Below are positions 1-7,073 of a stretch of 14,788 nucleotides of DNA, piece after piece. The notes under the pieces were generated by a model. That model was not told the origin of the DNA and ran no database searches. It saw nothing but the letters and a program-made list of their open reading frames with translations. The position numbers were made by a program, and so were the translations under genes. The stretch covers positions 1 through 14,788 of the forward strand of contig DATDKF010000400.1 in assembly GCA_036520135.1 (NCBI GenBank). The letters are read 5' to 3'. Source of the stretch: DASSUW01 sp036520135 (GTDB taxonomy: Bacteria; Actinomycetota; Thermoleophilia; Solirubrobacterales; Solirubrobacteraceae). Within the stretch, counting starts at the first letter, position 1. Each line of letters begins with the position of its first letter.

Positions 1-450
1 GCGCGTGGCGCCGCTGCGCGACACGCCGGGCGCCAGCGCCAGCGCCTGCGCAGCGCCGAGCCAGGCGCCGTCCGCGACCCCCGCCCCGGCGGCCGTCCGC
101 CGTTCCGGGGCGCGGTCGGCGAGCACCATCGCGACCGCGCCGGCCAGCAGCCCGGTTGCGATCGACCGCGGCGTGCCGAGCCGCGCCTCGATCGGCCGCT
201 CGAGCGCCAAGCCGGCGAGCGCGGGCGGCGCGGTCGCCGCGATCAGCAGTCCCCACCGCAGCGGTCGCCGGTCGAGCAGCGCCAGCGCGAGCGCGGTGCC
301 GGCGTGCAGCGCCACCTCCATCTCCTTTCGCTCGGCGCCCGCAACGCCCAGCCGGTCGAGCACGAGCCCCACGTGGGCCGAGGAGGACACCGGCAGCAGC
401 TCGGCCGGACCCTGCAGCAGCCCGAGCGCGACGGTCTCAGCGGGGCGCAT
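1..450 (-). CDS. uppP: Undecaprenyl-diphosphatase UppP (BacA family), 3' end cut by window edge
   Basis: Integral membrane phosphatase that converts undecaprenyl pyrophosphate to undecaprenyl phosphate, recycling the lipid carrier for peptidoglycan and surface glycans. The visible 150 codons contain both family signatures: QGPAELLPVSSSAH (residues 13-26, the Q/E-xxx-E motif followed by the conserved Ser run and His) and PGVSRSGAT (141-149, the PGxSRSxxT motif). Several hydrophobic segments lie between them. The family is normally about 260-280 residues, so roughly the C-terminal half lies outside the window. The start is ATG at 450-448, inside the end of the upstream DedA gene (14-bp overlap); no Shine-Dalgarno is visible, so translation is probably coupled to dedA. 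The family assignment is secure; the limit at position 1 is only the window edge. Confidence 0.93.
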   Translation of the reverse strand, partial: MRPAETVALGLLQGPAELLPVSSSAHVGLVLDRLGVAGAERKEMEVALHAGTALALALLDRRPLRWGLLIAATAPPALAGLALERPIEARLGTPRSIATGLLAGAVAMVLADRAPERRTAAGAGVADGAWLGAAQALALAPGVSRSGATR

Positions 451-1102
451 CGGCGGCCGGCGTGCCGCCGGACGCGCGCCGCCGGCGCACCAGCAGCCAG
501 ACCACGCCGAGCACGATGGCCGCCAGCACGGCGTAGTCGACGTAGTGCAGGTTGTTCTTCCACTGCTCCCAGTTGTCGCCGGCCTCCCTGCCGATGAGCG
601 TGAGCAGGAAGACCCACGGCACACAGCCCAGGGTCGTGAGCAGCGTGAAGCGCCAGAACGGCATCCGCGCGACGCCCGCGGGCAGCGAGATGAACGTGCG
701 GATGATCGGGAGCATCCGCGAGAAGAAGACCGTCGCGTCGCCGTAGCGCTCGAACCAACGATCCGCCCACGCCAGGTGCGAGGGCTTGATGTGGAGCTTC
801 GCCCCGTGCTTCTCGAGGATGTCGATCCGCCCGTAGTAGCCGACTGCGTAGGCGATCCACGACCCCACGACGTTTGCGGCGACGCCCACGGCGACGGTCG
901 GGATCAGCCCCCAGTGGCCCTCGGCGACGTTGAAGCCGGCGAACAGCATCGTCGCCTCCGACGGGATCGGGATGCACGCGCTCTCGGCGAGCATGAGCAC
1001 GAAGACGCCCGGCAGGCCCAGCTTGTCGATCACATCGACGGCGAACTGGACGAGCGGGTCCGTCAGGGAGGCGAACAGGACCGGCGCGTACACGAGTCGC
1101 AT
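437..1102 (-). CDS. DedA family (SNARE-associated) membrane protein
   Basis: A 221-residue polytopic inner-membrane protein of the DedA/VTT family. Members are implicated in undecaprenyl-phosphate or other lipid translocation and in membrane homeostasis. The sequence shows ESACIPIPSEA at 40-50 and, after Y120-G121, an RMLPIIR segment (129-135) followed by PAG at 141-143. E40, R129 and R135 sit at spacings matching the essential acidic and arginine residues known in E. coli members (E39, R130, R136). The C-terminus ends in RRRR and a polar tail, typical of a cytoplasmic end. The ATG at 1102 has no Shine-Dalgarno, because a perfect hairpin lies immediately upstream; a GTG at codon 4 is an alternative. 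The 3' end overlaps uppP by 14 bp. Both products would act on the same C55 lipid carrier, which is inference from family knowledge. Which lipid this paralogue moves cannot be read from sequence. Confidence 0.92.
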   Translation of the reverse strand: MRLVYAPVLFASLTDPLVQFAVDVIDKLGLPGVFVLMLAESACIPIPSEATMLFAGFNVAEGHWGLIPTVAVGVAANVVGSWIAYAVGYYGRIDILEKHGAKLHIKPSHLAWADRWFERYGDATVFFSRMLPIIRTFISLPAGVARMPFWRFTLLTTLGCVPWVFLLTLIGREAGDNWEQWKNNLHYVDYAVLAAIVLGVVWLLVRRRRASGGTPAADAPR

Positions 1103-1105
1103 GAG

Positions 1106-1138
1106 GGTAGTGGCCCGCGGCGGGCGCGGGCCACTACC
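1106..1138 (-). terminator. Perfect 13-bp GC-rich hairpin after the protease gene
   Basis: The arms are 1106-1118 and 1126-1138, perfectly complementary, with a 7-nt loop. The hairpin begins 9 nt past the protease stop codon (minus strand) and ends 3 nt before the dedA ATG. No U-tract follows, which is common for actinobacterial hairpin terminators. Because it also occupies the place where a dedA ribosome binding site would be, it may attenuate transcription or mask translation rather than stop transcription completely. Confidence 0.7.
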
Positions 1139-1147
1139 AATGTCGAG

Positions 1148-1963
1148 CTAGGGCAGCAGCGGACCCCTGAAGGGCTCGGTGCCCTGGGCGAGCGTCAGGT
1201 CCGGCCCGCCGTGCGAGCGCATGTACGCGAGCTCGCGCGAGAGGTCGCCGACGCCGTTGCCGGCGGGGAGCGGCGCGATCTGCAGCGTGCTGAGCACGCC
1301 GAACGCGCGGCCCTGGCGGTCGATGAACGCGCTGCCGGAGTCACCCGGGATGCCGGGGGTGACCGTGTAGACGGTGTGGTTCCAGCCACCCGCGTCCTGA
1401 CCGAGGCTCAGGCCCTCCTTCGGCGACAGCTGCGTGACGCCGAGGCGCAACGACGAGTTGCCGTAGGACAGGACCTTGTCGCCCTGCGCGACCGTGTCCG
1501 TCAGGCCCGTCGGCCCGCCCCAGAACGGGATGCTCGGGTTGACCTTGCCGTAGTCGGCCGGGTTGAGCTTGACGATCGCGAGGTCGTTGTACTGGCAGGT
1601 GTCGGCATCGGCCTCGCCGCGCGCCTGCATCGTCACCCACGAGGAGTAGACGATCGTGCCCGGCTGGCTCGCGCCGTCGACGTCCACCGACGTGCCGACC
1701 GGCAGGCTCCCGGCCTCGCAGCCGTTGGTGGCGGTGTTGCCGTCGGTCCCGGCGCAGTGCGCCGCCTGGCCGATGAAGACGTTGTTGGACGCGTCGTAGA
1801 ACACGAAGTTCGACGTGCATTGGCCGCCGTTCGTGATGGTCTGCACGCCCGGGTGCACGGTGGCCGAAGCGGCGGGCGCCCAGGTCGGTGCCGCCGAGGC
1901 GGGCCCTGCGGCGGCCAGGCCGGCGCACGCGACGACGGCACACGCGGCGATGAGTCTGCGCAT
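1148..1963 (-). CDS. Secreted trypsin-like (S1 family) serine protease
   Basis: A 271-residue exported serine endopeptidase of the chymotrypsin fold. A Sec-type signal peptide occupies residues 1-24 (MRR, hydrophobic core, PASA cleavage box). The catalytic triad can be read: H69 in QAAHC, D127 in YNDLAIVKL and S209 in PGDSGSAF. Cysteines 49, 70, 82 and 123 could form disulfides, as expected for an extracytoplasmic protein. The oxyanion motif is GDSGS rather than the common GDSGG. Only about 20 residues separate the signal peptide from the first core strand, so there is no long streptogrisin-type propeptide. The start is ATG 1963 with a strong GGGAGG (1970-1975) 6 nt upstream. The substrate is unknown. 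The neighbouring gene is another secreted protein, and a hairpin ends each gene, so the two may be separate transcription units. Confidence 0.9.
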   Translation of the reverse strand: MRRLIAACAVVACAGLAAAGPASAAPTWAPAASATVHPGVQTITNGGQCTSNFVFYDASNNVFIGQAAHCAGTDGNTATNGCEAGSLPVGTSVDVDGASQPGTIVYSSWVTMQARGEADADTCQYNDLAIVKLNPADYGKVNPSIPFWGGPTGLTDTVAQGDKVLSYGNSSLRLGVTQLSPKEGLSLGQDAGGWNHTVYTVTPGIPGDSGSAFIDRQGRAFGVLSTLQIAPLPAGNGVGDLSRELAYMRSHGGPDLTLAQGTEPFRGPLLP

Positions 1964-2032
1964 TCGCTACCTCCCGGCAAGCGAGTCGGAACGTCTGTGA
2001 GTTCCAACGCAGCTCCCTGCCCGAACTTGCGC

Positions 2033-2063
2033 CGAGGGGCCCGCTGCAGCAGCGGGCCCCTCG
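2033..2063 (-). terminator. Hairpin terminator of the collagen-like gene
   Basis: A 13-bp perfect stem (2033-2045 with 2051-2063) and a 5-nt loop lie 11 nt after the TAG stop at 2075 on the minus strand. Two more loop pairs could form in principle. No U-tract follows. Being palindromic it could act on either strand, but only the minus-strand gene abuts it. The remaining intergenic stretch up to the protease start (1964-2032) carries the protease Shine-Dalgarno and no other feature I can support. Confidence 0.75.
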
Positions 2064-2074
2064 TGCGCGCACGG

Positions 2075-2890
2075 CTATCCGGCGAACGCGTACCGCTGGC
2101 CGTTGATCTCCCACCAGCGCAGCAGCGCCGCGAGGCTCGTGCCCGCGCTGAAGCCGGTGGTGATGTAGATGCCGCTGATCCTCTCGGTTCCGTGGTCGCC
2201 GATCAGCGTGGAGAACGGCGCCCCGTTGAGCCCGTACGCGCCTCCGGACCCCGCGTCGTCGTCGTACCGCCACACGCCGCTGGTGGCCACCCACTCGTGG
2301 AAGGGGCCCTCCTCGACGTCAGGGTCGGGCGGCTGCGTGTTCGGCGAGAAGATCGCGTCGTGATCGCCCTCGAGGAAGACGCGCAGGTACGGAGCACCGA
2401 CGCCGCCCGTGTCGCCCACAGCGACGTAGCGGGCGTAGTAGACGAGACTGCGGACGGCGCTCAGCGGCTTGCCGTTGAGCCCGCTGAAGTACAGCGATCC
2501 TCCCGCTGCTCCGCCGTCGGTGTACGGACCGAACTCGACGCCGTCCGGCGTAAGGCTCACCGACGCGTTCGTCGCAGCGAACGGCCGCCCGTTCAGCGCG
2601 CGTACCACGGTCTGCGCGTCCTTGCCCGGAGGGCCTTGCGGGCCGGGCTGCCCGTGCCCCGACGAGCCGGACACCGACCGGTTGAGCTTGGTCCGCACGC
2701 CCTGCGACAGGCGGCTCTCCTTGATGGCGCCCTTCTTGATGTCGGCGCTGGTGAGCGAGCGGTTCCTGATGTCCTTGCCCGTCACCGAGTTGTTCTTGAT
2801 GTCCGCGCCGGTGATCAGAGACGACGCGACTGCGGTTCCGCCGCCGGCCACCAGAGCGACGACGGTGCAGCCGATGACAATCGTGCGCAT
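2075..2890 (-). CDS. Secreted collagen-like protein with N-terminal decapeptide repeats
   Basis: A 271-residue predicted secreted protein of unknown function. Residues 1-22 look like a signal peptide (MRT, hydrophobic run, AVA cleavage box). Residues 26-56 hold three 10-11-residue repeats of the form T-G-x-D-I-K-N-x-S-V/L (ITGADIKNNSV, TGKDIRNRSL, TSADIKKGAI), with a degenerate fourth. Residues 80-91 give four Gly-X-Y triplets (GQPGPQGPPGKD), a very short collagen-like segment. The C-terminal 170 residues look like a compact beta-rich domain with many Trp, Tyr, Asp and Gly (for example the EGDHDAIFSPN, WRYDDDAG and WEINGQRYAF stretches). The open frame extends upstream, but ATG 2890 with GGGGAGG (2896-2902) 5 nt before it is the clear start. 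I do not recognise the C-terminal domain by name. An extracellular adhesive or structural role is inference. Confidence 0.85.
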   Translation of the reverse strand: MRTIVIGCTVVALVAGGGTAVASSLITGADIKNNSVTGKDIRNRSLTSADIKKGAIKESRLSQGVRTKLNRSVSGSSGHGQPGPQGPPGKDAQTVVRALNGRPFAATNASVSLTPDGVEFGPYTDGGAAGGSLYFSGLNGKPLSAVRSLVYYARYVAVGDTGGVGAPYLRVFLEGDHDAIFSPNTQPPDPDVEEGPFHEWVATSGVWRYDDDAGSGGAYGLNGAPFSTLIGDHGTERISGIYITTGFSAGTSLAALLRWWEINGQRYAFAG

Positions 2891-3011
2891 CCAAACCTCC
2901 CCGTTGGATTGTTTGAACGCTGGAGCGGTCAGCAGCCCAGATCGGTTGGAAGGTTCCGATCCGGTCGTCAGATGGGTAACCGCGCCGCCGCTGGCTAACG
3001 TACCCCGGCCG
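2891..3011. promoter_or_regulatory. Divergent intergenic region, presumed back-to-back promoters
   Basis: These 121 bp separate two divergent start codons, so promoters for both directions should lie here. The minus-strand gene has a clear Shine-Dalgarno (2896-2902). The plus-strand gene has none; the only -10-like hexamer close to it is TAACGT at 2996-3001, ending 10 nt before the ATG, compatible with a very short leader. The region is visibly less GC-rich than the surrounding genes. No convincing operator palindrome was found. Confidence 0.5.
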
Positions 3012-4109
3012 ATGCCAGTACCGCTTTTCGACACCCGTACGCCCGTCGCGCCGCTGATCGACGCCATCCAGGCCAAGGTCGGCGAGGTCATCCAGGGCAG
3101 CCAGTTCATCCTCGGGCCGGAGGTCGGCGCCTTCGAGTCCGAGCTCGCCGACTACCTGAGCGCCCGCCACGCGATCGGCGTCGGCAACGGGACCGACGCG
3201 ATCACGCTCGCGCTGCGCGCGCTCGGCGTCGGGCCGGGCGACGAGGTCGTGGTGCCGTCGTTCACGTTCTACGCGTCGGCCGAGGCGATCCCGCTCACCG
3301 GCGCGCGGCCCGTGTTCTGCGACATCGATCCCGAGACGTTCTGCGTGACCGCCGAGACCGTGAAGGCGGCGCTGACGCCGCGCACCAAGGCCGTGATCGT
3401 CGTGCACCTGTTCGGCAACGTCGCCCCGGTCGCGGAGATCGAGGCGCTCGGCGTGCCGGTGCTCGAGGACGCGGCGCAGGCGATCGGCTCGAAGTCGTCG
3501 GCCGGCCGCGCCGGCGCGCTCGGCACCGTGGCCACGCTGTCGTTCTTCCCGTCCAAGAACCTCGGCGCGTTCGGCGACGGCGGCGCGGTCATCACCAGCG
3601 ACGACGCGGTGGCCGACCGCGTGCGGATGCTGCGCTTCCACGGCTCGCGCGACAAGACCACGTTCGAGCTGGTCGGCCACAACTCCCGGCTCGACGAGTT
3701 GCAGGCGGCGATCCTGCGCGTGCAGCTCCCGCACCTCGAGCAATGGGCCGACGGCCGCCGCGCCGGCGCCGAGCACTACCGCGCGGCCGGGCTCGGCGAG
3801 CTCGTCGATCTGCCGCAGCCGATCGACGGCTGCGAGCCCGCGTGGCACCTCTACGTCGTCGCGCACGACCGGGCGGACGACCTCGCGTCGGCGCTGAAGG
3901 CGGCCGGCATCGGCCAGAAGGCCTACTACCGCGTGCCGACGCACGAGCAGCCGGCGATGCGCGAGTACGCGCCCGCGAACGGGCTGCCCGGGACCGCCGA
4001 GGCGGCCCGCCGCCATCTCGCGATCCCGATGAGCGCGGTCCTCTCGCGCGAGCAGGCCGACGAGGTGGTCGCCGCGGTGCGCGATGCGGGTCTGGGTCGA
4101 CCTCACTAA
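3012..4109 (+). CDS. DegT/DnrJ/EryC1/StrS family PLP-dependent sugar aminotransferase
   Basis: A 365-residue cytoplasmic aminotransferase that converts a keto group on a nucleotide-activated sugar to an amine using glutamate and PLP. Landmarks are QFILGPEV (31-38), NGTDAITLAL (59-68), the PLP-ring aspartate in LEDAAQA (D153) and the Schiff-base lysine K182 in FFPSKNLGAFGDGGA, followed by GHNSRLDELQAA (222-233). The length is normal for the family. The N-terminus MPVPLFDTR fits family starts. The frame stays open far upstream, but that part overlaps the divergent gene, so ATG 3012 is preferred. First gene of a five-gene run, it overlaps the next by 26 bp. With a dehydratase two genes on, it probably makes an amino-deoxy sugar. 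The QFILGPEV style resembles 3-aminotransferases (WbpE/FdtB type), but regiochemistry cannot be settled from sequence. Confidence 0.92.
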   Translation: MPVPLFDTRTPVAPLIDAIQAKVGEVIQGSQFILGPEVGAFESELADYLSARHAIGVGNGTDAITLALRALGVGPGDEVVVPSFTFYASAEAIPLTGARPVFCDIDPETFCVTAETVKAALTPRTKAVIVVHLFGNVAPVAEIEALGVPVLEDAAQAIGSKSSAGRAGALGTVATLSFFPSKNLGAFGDGGAVITSDDAVADRVRMLRFHGSRDKTTFELVGHNSRLDELQAAILRVQLPHLEQWADGRRAGAEHYRAAGLGELVDLPQPIDGCEPAWHLYVVAHDRADDLASALKAAGIGQKAYYRVPTHEQPAMREYAPANGLPGTAEAARRHLAIPMSAVLSREQADEVVAAVRDAGLGRPH

Positions 4110-5070
4110 CTCCCCGCACGTCCTCGTCATGCGCCCGGTGATCCGGGCGCTCGAGCGCCGCGGGGCCGACGTGCTGGTCACGGCGCGCGACTTCGCGCAG
4201 ACGCTGCAGCTGTGCGAGCGGCACGGGATCGCCTGCGAGGCGATCGGCCGCCACCGCGGCGGCCGGCTCGCCGCCAAGGGCCTCGGCCTGCTGTCGCGCT
4301 CGGCCGCTCTCGCGCGCTGGGCCCGCGGCCGCGGGATCGACATCGCGCTCGGCCACGGCTCCAACGACGTCACGGTCGCGGCCGCGCTGCTGCGGATCCC
4401 GAGCTCGACCGCGTTCGACTACGAGTGGGCGAAGGTCCAGCACACCGTCAACTGCCGTCTGGCCCGCGCGGTCGTGGTGCCGGACGTCATCCCTCCCGAG
4501 CGGCTGCGGCCGTACGGCGCCACCGACGCCAAGCTGCGCCGCTACCCCGGGCTCAAGGAGGAGTACTACCTCGCCGACTTCGAGCCCGACCCGGCCGTCC
4601 TGGACGAGCTCGGGCTCGACCCGGCGCGGCCGATCGCAGTCGTGCGCACGCCGCCCGCGGTCTCGCTCTACCACCGCTTCGAGAACCCGCTGTTCGGGGC
4701 GGTGCTCGACCGCCTGCGCGGCGAGCAGACCGTCGTGCTCCCGCGCACGCCCGAGCAGCGCGACGAGCTCGGCGGCTTCATCGTGCCCGAGCGGGCGATC
4801 GACGCGCAGTCGCTCGTCGCCTACGCGGACCTGGTGATCTCCGCCGGCGGCACGATGAACCGCGAGGCCGTGGCGCTCGGCACTCCTGTCTGGACCACGT
4901 TCGAGGGGCGGATGGGCGCGGTCGACGAGGCCCTGATCGCCGACGGCCGGCTGGGTCGGCTGACTCGGGCCGAGGACGTCACGCTCGAGAAGCGGGCCGC
5001 CGGAGCGGGCGAGCGGACGCGCCGCGACCCCGATCTGCTGACCGATCTGCTACTGGCACCCCTAGACTAA
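4084..5070 (+). CDS. DUF354 family GT-B-fold protein, putative glycosyltransferase
   Basis: A 328-residue soluble protein of the DUF354 family, found in archaea and bacteria and thought to adopt a GT-B or UDP-GlcNAc 2-epimerase-like fold. The N-terminus MRVWVDLTNSPHVLVMRPVI is the diagnostic start of the family. Further conserved blocks are TARDFAQT (33-40), GHGSNDV (90-96), FDYEWA (111-116), YPGLKEEYYLADFEPD (154-169) and the C-terminal sugar-nucleotide-type loop SAGGTMNREAVALGTPVW (253-270). The family has no proven general reaction that I know of; a role in surface sugar transfer or epimerisation is inferred from its fold and from the aminotransferase and dehydratase on either side. ATG 4084 lies inside the end of the aminotransferase gene. 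A GAGGTGG about 15 nt upstream is too far to be a normal Shine-Dalgarno, so coupled translation is likely. Confidence 0.87.
   Translation: MRVWVDLTNSPHVLVMRPVIRALERRGADVLVTARDFAQTLQLCERHGIACEAIGRHRGGRLAAKGLGLLSRSAALARWARGRGIDIALGHGSNDVTVAAALLRIPSSTAFDYEWAKVQHTVNCRLARAVVVPDVIPPERLRPYGATDAKLRRYPGLKEEYYLADFEPDPAVLDELGLDPARPIAVVRTPPAVSLYHRFENPLFGAVLDRLRGEQTVVLPRTPEQRDELGGFIVPERAIDAQSLVAYADLVISAGGTMNREAVALGTPVWTTFEGRMGAVDEALIADGRLGRLTRAEDVTLEKRAAGAGERTRRDPDLLTDLLLAPLD
5063..5068 (+). promoter_or_regulatory. Candidate internal -10 hexamer (TAGACT) before the dehydratase gene
   Basis: TAGACT fits the actinobacterial TANNNT -10 pattern and ends 7 nt before the ATG at 5076. A transcript would then start at or next to the start codon, which would explain the absence of a Shine-Dalgarno. 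CTGACC at 5038-5043 is a possible weak -35 with a 19-nt spacer. This is pattern-based only and may be chance. Confidence 0.35.
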
Positions 5071-5075
5071 GCGCG

Positions 5076-7055
5076 ATGCGCCGCCGGATCCGCTCCGCGG
5101 CCTTTCCCGTCCACCGTCACGCACTCCCGCAGGTCGCGTTGGATGCGGGGCTGGTCGCGCTGTCGTATTTCCTCGCCTACCGCCTTCGCTTCGACGGCGG
5201 CGTTCCTCCGCGCTACGAGGATCTGTTCGGGCGCACGATCGCGTTCGCGATCTGTGGCAGCGTGTTCATCTTCGCGCTGTTCGGCCTCTACCGGCACTGG
5301 ATGCGCTACTCGTCGCAGCGCGAGTACCTGCAGATCGCGCAGGCCGTGGCGGCGTCGGTGGTCGCGCTCGTCGGCTACATCGCGGTCGTTCAGCCGAAGC
5401 TGATCTTCACGCCCGAGGGCTTCGTGTCGGTCGCGGTGCCGACCGGCGTGCTCGTGCTGTACGGGCTGCTCATGCTGGTGATGCTCGGCGCGGTCCGCTA
5501 CGTCACGCACCTGGTCTACGAACGGCCCCTGCGCGGCTACCGCGCGCGGCGCGACGCCCGCTCGGTGCTGATCGTCGGCGCCGGCGACGGCGGCCGGCTG
5601 CTTCTGCGCGAGATCCTGCGCAACCCCGACCTCGGCTACCGCCCGGTCGGCTTCGTCGACGACGACGATCGCAAGCGCAACGCGCGGATCGACCGCGGGA
5701 TCGAGGTGCTCGGCACCACCGGTGAGCTCCCGCGCGTGCTCGACGACGTCGAGCCCGACGAGGTATTGATCGCGATCCCGTCGGCTCCGGGCACCCTGCG
5801 CGCGACGGTCGTGAGCGCGTGCCGCGAGCGCGGCGTTCCGGTGCGGACGATGCCGACGGTGTTCGAGCTGCTCCAGAACGGCTCGCAGCTCGTCCGCCAG
5901 GTGCGCGACGTCCGCGTCGAGGACATGCTCGGGCGCGAGCCGGTGCGGATGGAGACCGAGGCGACCGGCGGCTACCTGACCGGCCGCTGCGTGCTCGTCA
6001 CCGGCGCCGGTGGCTCGATCGGCGCCGAGCTGTGTCGCCAGATCTCTCGCGTCGGCCCATCGCGGCTGGTGATGATCGACCACGCCGAGGACAACCTGTT
6101 CGAGATCGAGCGCGAGCTGGTGGAGGACCGCCACGCGCTCAACACGGTCGCGGTGCTCGCCGACTGCAAGGAGGAGGAGCGCATGCGGGAGGTGTTCGCC
6201 GAGCACCGCCCGACGGTCGTCTTCCACGCCGCGGCCTACAAGCACGTCGGCCTGATGGAGACCAACCCGGTCGAGGCCGTGCGCAACAACGCGCTCGCCA
6301 CGCGGGTGATGGCGCGCGTGGCCGGCGACGTCGGCACGAGGATCTTCGTGCTCGTCTCGACTGACAAGGCGGTCATGCCGGCGACCGTGATGGGCGCGTC
6401 GAAGGCGCTCGCCGAGTGGGCCGTCGAGGCCGCCGACCGCCGCCACCCCGACACCGCGTTCACGGCGGTGCGGTTCGGCAACGTGCTCGGCTCGTCGGGC
6501 TCGGTGGTGCCGATCTTCCGCCGCCAGATCCAGGCCGGCGGCCCGGTCACGGTCACCGACCCGGAGATGACCCGCTTCTTCATGACGATCCCGGAGGCCG
6601 TGCAGCTCGTCATCCGCTCCGGCTCGCTCGCCCAGGGCGGCGAGGTCTTCGTGCTCGACATGGGCGAGGCGGTGTCGATCATGGAGCTCGCCAAGGACAT
6701 GATCAAGTTCGCGCGCCTGGAGCCGGGCAAGGACATCGCGATCGAGATCATCGGCGCGCGGCCGGGCGAGAAGCTGCATGAGGAGCTGTTCAACAGCTAC
6801 GAGCACTCCGAGGCCACGCAGGCGGCCAAGATCCTGCGCGCCGTCCGGCCGGCGATCGATCCCGCGTGGGTCGAGGAGACGTTCAGCCAGATCGGGCTGC
6901 TCGTGCTCGAGGGCGACGCGGCCGCGCTGGCGGCCAAGGTCGCCGAGCTGGCCGCCATCCGAGCCCCCTCGCCGGCGCCCGCCGAGGCCGAGTCCGGCGA
7001 GCCCGAAACTGCCCCCAGCACCCCCGACACGGCCGCCGACCGGGTCGCCTCCTAG
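5076..7055 (+). CDS. Membrane-anchored nucleotide-sugar 4,6-dehydratase (FlaA1/CapD/WbpM type)
   Basis: A 659-residue polysaccharide biosynthesis protein of the long WbpM/PglF-like group. The N-terminus has about four membrane segments (roughly residues 15-35, 48-68, 85-105, 115-140). A first Rossmann-like region begins at about 165 (RSVLIVGAGDGGRLLL). The catalytic SDR domain starts near 305 with TGAGGSIGAEL. The active-site stretch S428-T429-D430-K431 ... M439-x-x-x-K443 shows the Met-for-Tyr substitution typical of this inverting dehydratase group. These enzymes act on UDP-GlcNAc or related UDP-sugars to give 4-keto-6-deoxy products, the usual substrates of DegT aminotransferases such as the first gene here. 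The extreme C-terminus (about 635-659) is a Pro/Ala/Glu-rich tail beyond the domain. The gene starts 5 nt after the DUF354 stop without a Shine-Dalgarno. The exact sugar is not determinable. Confidence 0.92.
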   Translation: MRRRIRSAAFPVHRHALPQVALDAGLVALSYFLAYRLRFDGGVPPRYEDLFGRTIAFAICGSVFIFALFGLYRHWMRYSSQREYLQIAQAVAASVVALVGYIAVVQPKLIFTPEGFVSVAVPTGVLVLYGLLMLVMLGAVRYVTHLVYERPLRGYRARRDARSVLIVGAGDGGRLLLREILRNPDLGYRPVGFVDDDDRKRNARIDRGIEVLGTTGELPRVLDDVEPDEVLIAIPSAPGTLRATVVSACRERGVPVRTMPTVFELLQNGSQLVRQVRDVRVEDMLGREPVRMETEATGGYLTGRCVLVTGAGGSIGAELCRQISRVGPSRLVMIDHAEDNLFEIERELVEDRHALNTVAVLADCKEEERMREVFAEHRPTVVFHAAAYKHVGLMETNPVEAVRNNALATRVMARVAGDVGTRIFVLVSTDKAVMPATVMGASKALAEWAVEAADRRHPDTAFTAVRFGNVLGSSGSVVPIFRRQIQAGGPVTVTDPEMTRFFMTIPEAVQLVIRSGSLAQGGEVFVLDMGEAVSIMELAKDMIKFARLEPGKDIAIEIIGARPGEKLHEELFNSYEHSEATQAAKILRAVRPAIDPAWVEETFSQIGLLVLEGDAAALAAKVAELAAIRAPSPAPAEAESGEPETAPSTPDTAADRVAS

Positions 7056-7058
7056 AAT
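7053..7058 (+). promoter_or_regulatory. Candidate internal -10 hexamer (TAGAAT) overlapping a stop codon
   Basis: TAGAAT fits the TANNNT -10 pattern, begins with the TAG stop of the dehydratase gene and ends 15 nt before the ATG at 7074. No good -35 is seen at normal spacing. The 18-nt gap to the next gene has no Shine-Dalgarno, so an internal promoter with a short leader is one explanation for expression of the downstream pair. Confidence 0.3.
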
Positions 7059-7073
7059 CTCCCGCTCGGCGAC

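Noticed and set aside
2941..2960. Apparent palindrome in the divergent region (ATCGG to CCGAT with inner GGAA/TTCC)
   Set aside because: Outer and inner arms use overlapping bases and cannot form together; the remaining 4-5 bp arms are within chance expectation.
5..2998. A 997-codon plus-strand open frame across the first 3 kb
   Set aside because: It runs antisense to four genes with clear family motifs, signal peptides and ribosome binding sites; its translation is Arg/Ala/Asp-rich low-complexity, typical of a high-GC shadow frame.
2319..4373. A 684-codon minus-strand open frame
   Set aside because: It overlaps the aminotransferase antisense and the collagen-like gene in another frame; composition is that of a shadow.
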